Assembly (NCBI RefSeq): GCF_010820665.1
Contig: NZ_JAAIKC010000004.1
Coordinates: 1 to 64,000 of the forward strand
DNA: 64,000 nt
From: Paenibacillus sp. SYP-B3998
GTDB lineage: Bacteria > Bacillota > Bacilli > Paenibacillales > NBRC-103111
Direction: 5' to 3'
The position numbers were made by a program, and so were the translations under genes. Each line of letters opens with the position of its first letter. Position 1 is the first letter of the stretch. Shown here in pieces: positions 51,964 to 61,026 of the stretch. The notes under the pieces are model-generated. The model was not told where the DNA came from, did no database searches, and saw nothing but the letters and a program-made list of their open reading frames with translations.

Positions 51964-52120
51964 AGAATCCCTACCTTTAATATAAATAAACATAGTCTTA
52001 TTACTATCATCTGACGAAAAAAAATGCAAACAGTTCATAAAATAGTTGACGGTCTTTCATTGAACGTGTTATAAAGTGAATAGGTAAAAAGTCCTAGTGC
52101 TAATTAATTAAATATTCCTT

Positions 52121-52216
52121 AAAAGAGATAAAGGCAAACTTGGCGAAAGCCAAGGACGCAAAACTAGAGGGGCTACACGATGATTTGTTCGTATGCCAGC
52201 CAGTTTCCGCTTTAGG
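52121..52216 (+). promoter_or_regulatory. c-di-GMP-I riboswitch (GEMM)
   Basis: The core GGCAAAC-TTGGC-GAAA-GCCAAG-GACGCAAAA fits the class-I aptamer: conserved GCAAAC, a GNRA tetraloop and GACGCAAA. The second half-stem ends in GCCAGCCAG. It precedes a GGDEF/EAL gene. The terminator that follows makes a c-di-GMP-controlled switch likely. Confidence 0.92.
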
Positions 52217-52222
52217 TCGATT

Positions 52223-52252
52223 AAGAAACCTTAAGCTAGGTTTCTTTTTTTA
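52223..52252 (+). terminator. Riboswitch-controlled terminator
   Basis: AAGAAACCT / AGGTTTCTT with a TAAGCT loop and T7. It overlaps nothing coding and sits 40 bp before the GGDEF/EAL gene. Confidence 0.85.
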
Positions 52253-52292
52253 TCTTTTTTGATGGTCTACGAAACTATGAGGTGTTTGCATC

Positions 52293-54674
52293 ATGATGAC
52301 TATGACAGTAATTATCTTACTCTATTTTATTCCTGTTTCGGTATTATTTATATTAGGTATAGAAGTCTATCGAAAAAATCCTTATCATCAGCTGAACCAA
52401 ATCGCAGCTATCGTATTATTCTTGATGGCTGTCCAGTTTGTGGGAACTTACTTGGTCCGTTATGCAGCGCTATTCTATGAGCGTGGGATGGTTGTCTGGT
52501 TATTCTATTTTCCTAGTTTCCTGTTGATGGGTGTCATGCTTCACTTTGTGATGAGGCTGACGGGAAGGTTTCGAACGTTGCCCAAGTGGCAACTGCTCGC
52601 TATTTGTTACGGGCCTATTTTTATTTTTCTAGGAAGCTTGTTATTCTGTCCCTTTCCCTGGCTGTCCGTTAAATTCGTTAACGATGGATTTTGGAAGTAC
52701 GAATCCGCGAGCGTTGGACTTCGCTACATCATGTTGGGGGCTCGTGTATACACGATGGTTACTTGCATTATGCTGGCAGTGGCTGGTTTTCGTTATGTTA
52801 AGAAATATGATTTGAACACCAAAAGAAAACAAATTCGTGTAATTTTGCTAGGTGTACTCCTCTCTAGTTTGTGGTCGGTTGCCTTTTTGTTTGAGAAGCG
52901 TCCATTTTTTTTGCCTGAATCATTTAATTACCCAGATTTAGGTATGTTCTCACTTTTATGGTTTGCTTTATTTTTGCGCTTTGCCGTGCTCAAATATGAT
53001 TTTCTGCCCTCCATTGATCGTACCTATCAATTGCTATATGATCTATCGCCGCTATCTATTCTCATTATTAATCAGGAAGGTATGATCAAAGACATAAATC
53101 CGCAAGCGGCACAGCTCTTCGAGCAATCTCCTCAGGAGCTGCTATTACGCCATGTGGGGCAAGTCCTCCTGATCTATGAATCAGATATCGAATCGCTGGA
53201 CGATGATTATGGAGAGGAACCTTATCCTATTTTACAGGGGAATTATACGCTTGAAACAAGCAGCGGGGCGCGCAAGCATGTAAGAGTTGAAAGCAAGGAT
53301 ATGAAAGTACAAGGAGAACTGCTTCAATATGTCGCTCTTATAGAGGTAGCGAAAGGGAAAATCGCGGAAGAAAGGGTATGTTACCTGGCGTACCACGATA
53401 GGCTAACAGGTCTTCCTAATAAGGTTTTTTTTGAAAATCAATTGGAAATGCACTTAGCCAAGCCGAACCCGGACCCGTTTGCCATTATGCGATTAGAAGT
53501 ATACGGATTCGAACATTTGAATGAGAAAGTGGGGTCATTAATAGGAGATTTAGTGCTGCAGCATGTGGCTGAGCAGCTCAGGAAATATTCCCCGCTACAG
53601 GCTGTTATCTCAAGGCTGAGTGAAAACACGTTTGCATTGATGGTACCAGAAATGGTCGATCGTATGCAGATTTCCATACTGGGATCGAGGGTCATCGAAG
53701 GCTTGAAGGAGCCGTTCTTGTATGAACGTAGATCGCTCCAAGCTACGGTTAGCATGGGAATCGCTCTTATGCCTGAGCACGGACAACGCGCGGAACAGCT
53801 TATGCAAGTTACTGATATTGCTTTGAATCAGGCAAAGCAGCAAGGTGAGAATCAAGTCATTATCTATGAAGCCTCGGTTCGTTGTGAGGACGAGCGGCAA
53901 TTTCAGATGAATTATGGAGTTAGAAAAGGGCTGGAGAAAGGGGAGTTCGTCCTTCATTACCAGCCGCTTATTCATATGCGCTCAGGTGAAATCATTGGGG
54001 TGGAGGCGCTAATACGCTGGGTACGTCCAGGTATTGGTTTCTTATCGCCTGATCAATTTATTGTACAGGCAGAGGAGACAGATAGCATTGTTGATATCGG
54101 TTATTGGGTGCTGAATACGGTTTGTGAACAGCTCCAAGGTTGGATCATGGAAGGTCTGCCTCCTCTCATGATGTCGGTTAATTGCTCAGCGCGGCAATTG
54201 CTCGATCTTAATTTCCCTAAGCAGTTAGCGGAAACAATACAGCGCACCAACCTTAATCCTTCTCTTCTCTGTTTGGAAATTACAGAGAATACAGCGATGA
54301 TGGAGAATGAAAACGTACTCAAGGCTTGCGAGGAGATCATGCGTTTGGGTGTCAAACTCTCGATCGATGATTTGGGCAGCAGGTACGCATCACTAATGTT
54401 ATTGAAGAGGTTGTCCATTCACTCTATTAAAATCGACCGTTCTTTCGTCAAAAACATCGTGCAAGATGAACAAGATCAAACCTTGATACAAGGCATAATT
54501 TCGCTGTCTCGGGAACTAGGTAATCAGGTTATCGCTAAAGGCGTTGAAAAGTTCGAACAATGGGAACTTTTATCCACATTAGGATGTGACGAGGTTCAAG
54601 GTTATTTCCTAAGCAGACCGCTCGAAGCTCAAGAGCTGCTTAGATTTATGAAACAAAAAGGTGTTACTGCATGA
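52293..54674 (+). CDS. Membrane GGDEF/EAL protein, probable c-di-GMP phosphodiesterase
   Basis: A 793-residue protein. Seven-helix N-terminal sensor (about 1-240), PAS (about 248-345; LSPLSILIINQEGMIKDINP), GGDEF-type domain (about 360-520) and EAL domain (about 535-790). The GGDEF signature is replaced by RLSENTFALM and so should not make c-di-GMP, though it may bind GTP. The EAL residues are kept: IGVEALIRW, SVNCSA, LEITENT, SIDDLGSRYAS, IKIDRSFV and KGVEKFEQ. DDLGS replaces the usual DDFGT. It should therefore hydrolyse c-di-GMP at the membrane. The upstream c-di-GMP riboswitch allows feedback control. GAGGTG precedes the ATG. Confidence 0.92.
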   Translation: MMTMTVIILLYFIPVSVLFILGIEVYRKNPYHQLNQIAAIVLFLMAVQFVGTYLVRYAALFYERGMVVWLFYFPSFLLMGVMLHFVMRLTGRFRTLPKWQLLAICYGPIFIFLGSLLFCPFPWLSVKFVNDGFWKYESASVGLRYIMLGARVYTMVTCIMLAVAGFRYVKKYDLNTKRKQIRVILLGVLLSSLWSVAFLFEKRPFFLPESFNYPDLGMFSLLWFALFLRFAVLKYDFLPSIDRTYQLLYDLSPLSILIINQEGMIKDINPQAAQLFEQSPQELLLRHVGQVLLIYESDIESLDDDYGEEPYPILQGNYTLETSSGARKHVRVESKDMKVQGELLQYVALIEVAKGKIAEERVCYLAYHDRLTGLPNKVFFENQLEMHLAKPNPDPFAIMRLEVYGFEHLNEKVGSLIGDLVLQHVAEQLRKYSPLQAVISRLSENTFALMVPEMVDRMQISILGSRVIEGLKEPFLYERRSLQATVSMGIALMPEHGQRAEQLMQVTDIALNQAKQQGENQVIIYEASVRCEDERQFQMNYGVRKGLEKGEFVLHYQPLIHMRSGEIIGVEALIRWVRPGIGFLSPDQFIVQAEETDSIVDIGYWVLNTVCEQLQGWIMEGLPPLMMSVNCSARQLLDLNFPKQLAETIQRTNLNPSLLCLEITENTAMMENENVLKACEEIMRLGVKLSIDDLGSRYASLMLLKRLSIHSIKIDRSFVKNIVQDEQDQTLIQGIISLSRELGNQVIAKGVEKFEQWELLSTLGCDEVQGYFLSRPLEAQELLRFMKQKGVTA

Positions 54675-54747
54675 CCTCATCGGGCATTGACTCATGTAAT
54701 AGGGTAAAATAAATAGAACGACCCGTTTATGGATATGAGGGAGATAG

Positions 54748-55756
<1,009 letters not shown>

Positions 55757-55831
55757 TCATTGGATTTGTTATAAGGTTATTTCGCTAAACATATAAATAG
55801 GTTGTCCAAAGTAAAGGAGAGGGGGAATGAA

Positions 55832-57079
55832 ATGAAACGACTATACCTGATAATTTTAGTTATATTTGCTCTGTATACGTTAGGAATGAGTATGTACTTG
55901 TTACAAGGGGATCTGTTTCAGATTCCAGATTCAATTAGAGGAACGGTTGCTGACCCGCACACGTTCATGACTTTGGAGGAAATTGAGAAAGCAGAGTCCT
56001 TATCACGTATTCGTTCGTTGGCATTTTTCATTTCTTCGCCTTTACAAATGGGACTCCTTGTGGTTCTGCTCGGGGTCGCAGTAAGATTTCGTCATATTGT
56101 GGAACAATGGTTTCATCGCCCCTTCTTACAAATGATTGTGTTTATTTTGTTATTTATGCTTCTTATGGACGTGTTGTTGCTACCTATTGACTACTTGCTG
56201 TATCAAGTCGATCATCACTATGGGATGTCTAACGAGACGATTACCATGTTTTGGAGCGACCTTGCCAAAGATTTTGTGATTAACGTATTAGGAACAATCA
56301 TCTTGGTGGCCCTATTCAGATGGCTAGTGCGAAGGAGCCCAGAACGCTGGTGGCTATGGTTCTGGGTTATATGTATTCCGCTTATATTATTCGTAACGTT
56401 CATTCAGCCTGTGGTGCTAGATCCCTTATATAACGATTTTCAACCACTCCAGAATCAAGAACTCAAGCAGGAGATCCTCTCCCTTGCGGCCCAATCCAAC
56501 ATCCCTGCGGATCAAGTTTATGAGGTCAACATGTCGGAACGCACGAATGCTATTAATGCCTATGTCAATGGAATTGGCGGCAATGCGCGTATTGTGCTTT
56601 GGGATACGATTCTAAAAAAGCTGCAGCCTGAAGAGATTTTGACCGTAATGGCTCACGAAATGGGTCACTACGTAGAAGGGCATATATATTGGGGAATTGC
56701 CTATGGGATTGCACTAAGTTTTATTGGCTTCTGGCTAGCCCATAAGGCTTATCGATTCTTCATAAAGCGTTGGGGAGCACATTGGGGAATACGCGGGGAG
56801 TTGGATTTGGCTGCTCTGCCTATTTTGCTGCTGCTAGTAACAATCATGAATTTTACTTCATCGCCTGCGCAAAATGCGTTTTCACGGATCATTGAGCATC
56901 GGGCTGATGTGTATTCCATGCAAATGACAGGCGACGGCTTGTCAGCTATTCATGCTTTTCAGAAAATTGCCAGAGAGAATTTAAGTCCAGTCACACAGCC
57001 AAAAATCGTTCAATGGTTTCGTGGGTCGCATCCGACAATTATGGAACGAATCCAGTATTTCAAACCGTTTACTCATTGA
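55832..57079 (+). CDS. M48 family (Ste24-like) membrane zinc protease
   Basis: A 415-residue protease with an N-terminal membrane part (helices near 5-25, 70-90, 105-130, 155-185) and a catalytic domain with MAHEMGHYVEGH (HExxH-type) and IEHRADVYSM (third ligand Glu). It follows the CAAX prenyl protease pattern, though bacteria lack prenylated CAAX proteins; homologs cut membrane or misfolded proteins. ATG 55832 is chosen because GGAGAGGGGG lies six bases upstream; the longer frame from 55802 has none. Confidence 0.92.
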   Translation: MKRLYLIILVIFALYTLGMSMYLLQGDLFQIPDSIRGTVADPHTFMTLEEIEKAESLSRIRSLAFFISSPLQMGLLVVLLGVAVRFRHIVEQWFHRPFLQMIVFILLFMLLMDVLLLPIDYLLYQVDHHYGMSNETITMFWSDLAKDFVINVLGTIILVALFRWLVRRSPERWWLWFWVICIPLILFVTFIQPVVLDPLYNDFQPLQNQELKQEILSLAAQSNIPADQVYEVNMSERTNAINAYVNGIGGNARIVLWDTILKKLQPEEILTVMAHEMGHYVEGHIYWGIAYGIALSFIGFWLAHKAYRFFIKRWGAHWGIRGELDLAALPILLLLVTIMNFTSSPAQNAFSRIIEHRADVYSMQMTGDGLSAIHAFQKIARENLSPVTQPKIVQWFRGSHPTIMERIQYFKPFTH

Positions 57080-57106
57080 TGCTTGCTGAAAGAATGTCTC
57101 TGTACG

Positions 57107-57176
57107 AATAGGGAATAGTAGTAGCGTTGAGGAATCGACCGGGCGACCGGAGAGTCACGAAGCATACTACAGAACA
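57107..57176 (+). other. Possible structured leader
   Basis: GTAGTAG near the start and CATACTAC near the end can pair around an inner CCGG-GCGA-CCGG hairpin. It lies just before the MFS gene. It does not match a riboswitch class known to me and has no terminator, so it is noted only as a possible RNA element. Confidence 0.25.
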
Positions 57177-57194
57177 AGGATGGGTGTTCGTCGC

Positions 57195-58490
57195 ATGGAG
57201 AAGGGAAAGAAATGGGATCTCATATCCATTGCTTCCATTCCGCTTATTATGACGCTAGGGAATTCGATGCTGATTCCTGTGCTTCCCGCTATTCGCAGCA
57301 AGCTAGGTGTATCGTCCCTGCAGGTCAGCATGATGATATCCGTTTATTCAGCTATTGCGATTATTCTTATCCCTATCGCAGGTTATCTATCTGATAAATT
57401 TGGGAGAAAAGTTGTAATTGTGCCTAGTCTGCTTATCGCTGGTTTTGGGGGGCTCTTGTCAGGCTTAGCGGCGATGTGGATGCAGCATCCTTATTACATC
57501 ATCTTACTGGGGAGATTTCTTCAAGGTATCGGTGCTGCAGGAGCTGCGCCGATTGTCATGCCACTAGTCGGTGATTTATTTCATGAAGAGAGCGATGTCA
57601 GCAGTGGGCTTGGGATGATCGAAACCGCGAATACCTTGGGCAAAGTGTTAAGTCCCATACTTGGGTCGGCGCTCGCTGCATGGTTGTGGTACCTGCCGTT
57701 TCTGGCTATTCCTGCATTTTGCCTACTTTCGATGCTGTTGGTATGGTTTTTGGTGAAAACGCCGAAGGCGGGGAAGCGGAAGAAAGAACAGTGTGATGTA
57801 AGGGAAGGAAATTTAGAAGCAATTGGGAAAAGGATTTCAGAAGTTAGGGTGGAATCAAGCTCCGGGAGTTCTGGGAGCTTTGCTAACTTTTTGGCTTCAA
57901 TAAAGGGGATATTCAGGCAGGAAGGAACGTGGCTCATTGCCATCTTTGCAATCGGCGGCATCTGTATGTTCGTCATCTTCGGCACCTTGTTTTATTTATC
58001 CGATGTTTTGGAGGAGCAATTCCACCTTGATGGCGTGCTAAAAGGGTGTGTACTAGCGATTCCATTAGCAGCCTTATGTCTTGCTTCTTTTTTTACTGGG
58101 AAATGGATTGGCCAGAACAAAAAACGCATGAAATGGGTTACGTTCTCAGGTATTGTCATTTTGGCTGCTTGTGTGCTGCTGTGCGCACTTATGCAGCAGA
58201 TCCATATTCTAATTGCTTTGCTGAGCCTGGCGGGCATAGGTATTGGGTCCGCATTACCCTGTCTTGATGCAATGCTTACAGAAGGCATTGAGAAAGAGGA
58301 GCGGGGAACGATTAGCTCTATCTATAGCTCGATGCGGTTCGTTGGTGTAGCTGCCGGGCCTCCTGCTGCTTCTCTACTTATTAAAATTTCGCCCAACGTT
58401 ATGTTCTACGTCATATCTGCGTTTTGCATGGTAGCTGCGGTTTTGGCGTTGTTTTCAATTCGCCCGAATCAGAAGAGGACGTTGACATGA
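57195..58490 (+). CDS. MFS transporter (drug:H+ antiporter-1 type)
   Basis: A 431-residue permease with about 12 helices. Motif-A loop GYLSDKFGRKVV, GRFLQGIGAAGAAPIVMPLV, and the later GIGSALPCLDAMLTEGIEKE are seen. A long charged loop (about 190-245) splits the halves (KAGKRKKEQ...ESSSGSSGS). It probably exports an unknown compound. The start is uncertain: ATG 57195 (MEKGKKWD) or ATG 57180; the upstream AAGG abuts the latter. It follows the M48 gene by 115 bp and is followed by a terminator. Confidence 0.88.
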   Translation: MEKGKKWDLISIASIPLIMTLGNSMLIPVLPAIRSKLGVSSLQVSMMISVYSAIAIILIPIAGYLSDKFGRKVVIVPSLLIAGFGGLLSGLAAMWMQHPYYIILLGRFLQGIGAAGAAPIVMPLVGDLFHEESDVSSGLGMIETANTLGKVLSPILGSALAAWLWYLPFLAIPAFCLLSMLLVWFLVKTPKAGKRKKEQCDVREGNLEAIGKRISEVRVESSSGSSGSFANFLASIKGIFRQEGTWLIAIFAIGGICMFVIFGTLFYLSDVLEEQFHLDGVLKGCVLAIPLAALCLASFFTGKWIGQNKKRMKWVTFSGIVILAACVLLCALMQQIHILIALLSLAGIGIGSALPCLDAMLTEGIEKEERGTISSIYSSMRFVGVAAGPPAASLLIKISPNVMFYVISAFCMVAAVLALFSIRPNQKRTLT

Positions 58491-58562
58491 AACTAGTCAA
58501 TGAGCGTACAAAAGTGAAAAGCGTGTATAAGCCAATAATAAATAACCCGATCTCCATAAAAA

Positions 58563-58610
58563 AAGGTCATACCCAAAGTAGCAATTCACTACTTTGGATA
58601 TGGCCTATTT
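58563..58610 (+). terminator. Terminator of the MFS gene
   Basis: AGGTCATACCCAAAGTAG and CTACTTTGGATATGGCCT form a long stem (two mismatches) and ATTTT follows. It abuts the repeated element at 58607. Confidence 0.8.
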
Positions 58611-58946
58611 TGACATATAAGAATTTATATGTTTTTGGGTGAGCGAAACTTGCCCCTTAAGGATAGGAGTGCAAAACTACCGATAAGCGTCAAACCTAAA
58701 AGAGACTGTCAGGATGATCTTCACAGATAGGTTAACAAAAAGAAAAGTAGAAGGCAGCTCCAAGCAGAACAAAAAAGGGGATGGGGTGGAGAAGCGTTAG
58801 CGGCCGCCTTTAAAGTCGTGTTCAATACCACCTTGTAAATTCAAGGAACACGACTTTAACAGCGGTTGGAACCCCATACCTAATCCCCTCCCCATGCATA
58901 AACTTATGGGTTTAGACAAGGACGCCGTTAGGCGTTTTTCTTAATA
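58607..58946 (+). ncRNA. Structured repeated element, copy 3 (full)
   Basis: About 340 bp, nearly the same as copy 1. The closing stem is TTTGAC / GTCAAA (58609-58614 with 58687-58692). Stems include GGGTGAG / CTTGCCC, the long arm with TTAAAGTCGTGTT / AACACGACTTTAA, CCCAT / ATGGG and the final ACGCC-GTTA-GGCGT plus T5. It abuts the stop of cvfC (58950) on the opposite strand and may work as its terminator too. Confidence 0.7.
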
Positions 58947-58949
58947 GGG

Positions 58950-60095
58950 CTAATTGTTTCTACGTGTCATTTGCTGCCAAACGGAGCCTTCTGCAGCTTG
59001 GCCGCCTTCAATGCGCTCAAGCGCAATCTTCACCTGCATACGGACTTCGAATTCTGAATCGTCCACGGCTTCGCGAAGCGTCTCGATAACGGATTCATCG
59101 CCGACTTCATATAAGAAACGCGCGGCGCGCCAACGAACCAGTTTGTTACGATCTTTGAGCGCTTTAGCCATTGCGGGCATAGCAGCCGGATCTCCGATGT
59201 CGGATAAGGTATCTCCAGCTGTTCGACGTACGGAAGGGGTGGCATCCTCGAGAGCACGGTACAGGTATGGCAGCACCTCGGGTTCCTTGATGTCCCCGAG
59301 GTACACCGTCGCTAGCCGCCGAATCGACGTGTTTTCGTCCTGCAGCGCGTGGACGAGAAGCGGCAGCGTTTCAAGCGACGGCTGGATCTTCTGCAGTGTG
59401 GCGTAGCGCAGCTTCCAATCGCTGTGACGCAGCTGCTCCGCGGCTGCGTCGGTATTGAACGGCTCCGCGAGGTCACTCGCGGAGGTGGTTTCCGAGGTCT
59501 CCTCCATCGCCAGGGAGACCAAGCTCTCGATGCGGGCGTCGTCATAAGAAGCGTCCAGCTCCTGGACGACTTCGCCCGCGATGTCCTTGAGCTCGCCGTA
59601 GCGAACGCCGAGCTCCTCGAGCTTCCGCTCCTTGATCAGGTTCGGCGAAGCCGTACCTGCGCGGACTGCGGCTTGCGTGAAGCGATCCGGCATAGCCGAG
59701 CGCATTTCTTCTGCGCCAGCGCGCACTCTGACTTGGAGTGGGATGCCGCGAAACATCTGCACGAAGACTTGCGCTTCACCAAAAGCCGCCTCAGGGGCAG
59801 TCTGCTCAGGAAGCAGGCCCGTGTCCCCAGAAGGCTGCGCTTCACCGAAGATTTCACGGGCTTTGCCGAGGATAAACTGCCAGTACCCCTTCGGGTTTCG
59901 ATCTACGGCAACGAAGTCTGCAGTATGGAAAATACTTGTCACTCCTTGGACAGTCATAAGCTCGCGGATGGCCTGTGGCGCTTCCGCAATGTTCGCTTTT
60001 GTATAAGTCATCCGTACGCCAGCCGGGAGGGATTCGTTCATGTTCAGCTTCATGGAATTAGGACTTGGTGTTGGTTCTATGGATATGATGTTCAT
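58950..60095 (-). CDS. cvfC: Conserved virulence factor C-like protein (YpgR)
   Basis: A 381-residue cytoplasmic protein with an N-terminal Nfu-type domain (about 1-90; MNIISIEPTPSPNSMKLNMN) and C-terminal HEAT repeats (about 220-370; LPLLVHALQDENTSIRRLAT, LPYLYRALEDATPSVRRTAG, MPAMAKALKDRNKLVRWRAA). The combination identifies CvfC/YpgR, a factor needed for virulence traits in Staphylococcus and conserved in Bacillota. The Nfu part has no CxxC motif, so iron-sulfur binding is not supported. GGAGCTGC precedes the ATG. Confidence 0.88.
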   Translation of the reverse strand: MNIISIEPTPSPNSMKLNMNESLPAGVRMTYTKANIAEAPQAIRELMTVQGVTSIFHTADFVAVDRNPKGYWQFILGKAREIFGEAQPSGDTGLLPEQTAPEAAFGEAQVFVQMFRGIPLQVRVRAGAEEMRSAMPDRFTQAAVRAGTASPNLIKERKLEELGVRYGELKDIAGEVVQELDASYDDARIESLVSLAMEETSETTSASDLAEPFNTDAAAEQLRHSDWKLRYATLQKIQPSLETLPLLVHALQDENTSIRRLATVYLGDIKEPEVLPYLYRALEDATPSVRRTAGDTLSDIGDPAAMPAMAKALKDRNKLVRWRAARFLYEVGDESVIETLREAVDDSEFEVRMQVKIALERIEGGQAAEGSVWQQMTRRNN

Positions 60096-60143
60096 TTCAG
60101 TTTGCAGCTCCTTTCAACAAGCCAGAGAGAGTATCTGTACGTG

Positions 60144-60180
60144 AAAAGACCCGGACGTTTGCTTCGTCCAGGCCTGATAT
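60144..60180 (-). terminator. Terminator of the guanylate-kinase-like gene
   Basis: On the minus strand CCTGGACG-AAGCAAA-CGTCCGGG is followed by TCTTTT. It separates this gene from cvfC. Confidence 0.65.
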
Positions 60181-60196
60181 AGGCAGTTGATGCCGA

Positions 60197-60784
60197 TTAA
60201 TCCAGATCTAATAAATTACGATTTAAGTACTGGTCTAATGTTTTGGTTAAATCAAATACGGTGTGAGCCAGATCTACGTTTTCAAATACATGAGCACAAT
60301 GATCGCGATAAGCCATTTCTTCTTCGTAATAAGAAATATACTTGGCGATGATCTCTTCGGAGTCACCGCTTTCCCTCATTCTTTGTGCGAGCAATTCGGG
60401 TTGTGCGTAGATAAAGATTTGGACAACGTGTTCCCCGTAAAGCTCCTTGAGCGTGCGCGCTCCGAAACGATTCAAGATCAAATAGATGCTACCGCTCTGT
60501 TGAAACATCTGTTCAATATCAGCGCTCTTAATGCCATATAGATGGTCATTAACTGTGCTGACCTCGATAAATTCATTGTCCTCTTTGGAGGCAGCGAATT
60601 GGGCTGGTGAGATGAAGTGATAGTCTTGACCGTCTACTTCAGTTGCTCTTGGAGGTCTGGTCGTATACGAAATTACTTGTTTCATGCCTAGCGTTGAACC
60701 TGACATTTCCGCTACCGTTTTGCGACCGGCTCCATGAGGACCCGTAAATACAAAAACCATTTCTCTTTCCTTTAATGCGTACAT
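60197..60784 (-). CDS. Guanylate kinase-like protein with altered P-loop
   Basis: A 195-residue P-loop protein. Guanylate-kinase landmarks are VISYTTRPPRATEVDGQDYH (GMP binding, TTRPPR), FISPAQFAA and YGIKSADIE. The Walker A reads GPHGAGRKT instead of GPSGxGKS/T, with Lys shifted by one and Arg in the key position. Such changes usually lower kinase activity. It is therefore a paralog of Gmk rather than the housekeeping enzyme, and may have a regulatory role. AAGGAGG lies eight bases before the ATG. A role for a paralog beside cvfC and a DEAD-box helicase is not evident. Confidence 0.8.
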   Translation of the reverse strand: MYALKEREMVFVFTGPHGAGRKTVAEMSGSTLGMKQVISYTTRPPRATEVDGQDYHFISPAQFAASKEDNEFIEVSTVNDHLYGIKSADIEQMFQQSGSIYLILNRFGARTLKELYGEHVVQIFIYAQPELLAQRMRESGDSEEIIAKYISYYEEEMAYRDHCAHVFENVDLAHTVFDLTKTLDQYLNRNLLDLD

Positions 60785-61026
60785 GGAACATACCTCCTTA
60801 TTTTGTGAATAATGGGGGGTAAATCCTCGTGCGAGTTCTGGTATGAAACGATTTTTGCTGAAGTAGGATCACTTTTCCATAATCTGCATTTGCTCTCTAT
60901 TTATTAGGAAGAAAGACAGTTGGTAGAAAAGATCAAGCACGAGATATCCTAACCCCAAGTAGGGGGTACTTTTATTTTACAACTTTCCCGATGCGTGGTA
61001 AAGGCTTGCGGTGGAAACGCGTTGTT

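Noticed and set aside
59349-60182. Plus-strand open frame of 277 codons
   Set aside because: It is antisense to cvfC, whose HEAT repeats and Nfu-type start are clear. The product is Arg/Leu/Cys-rich with no family pattern.
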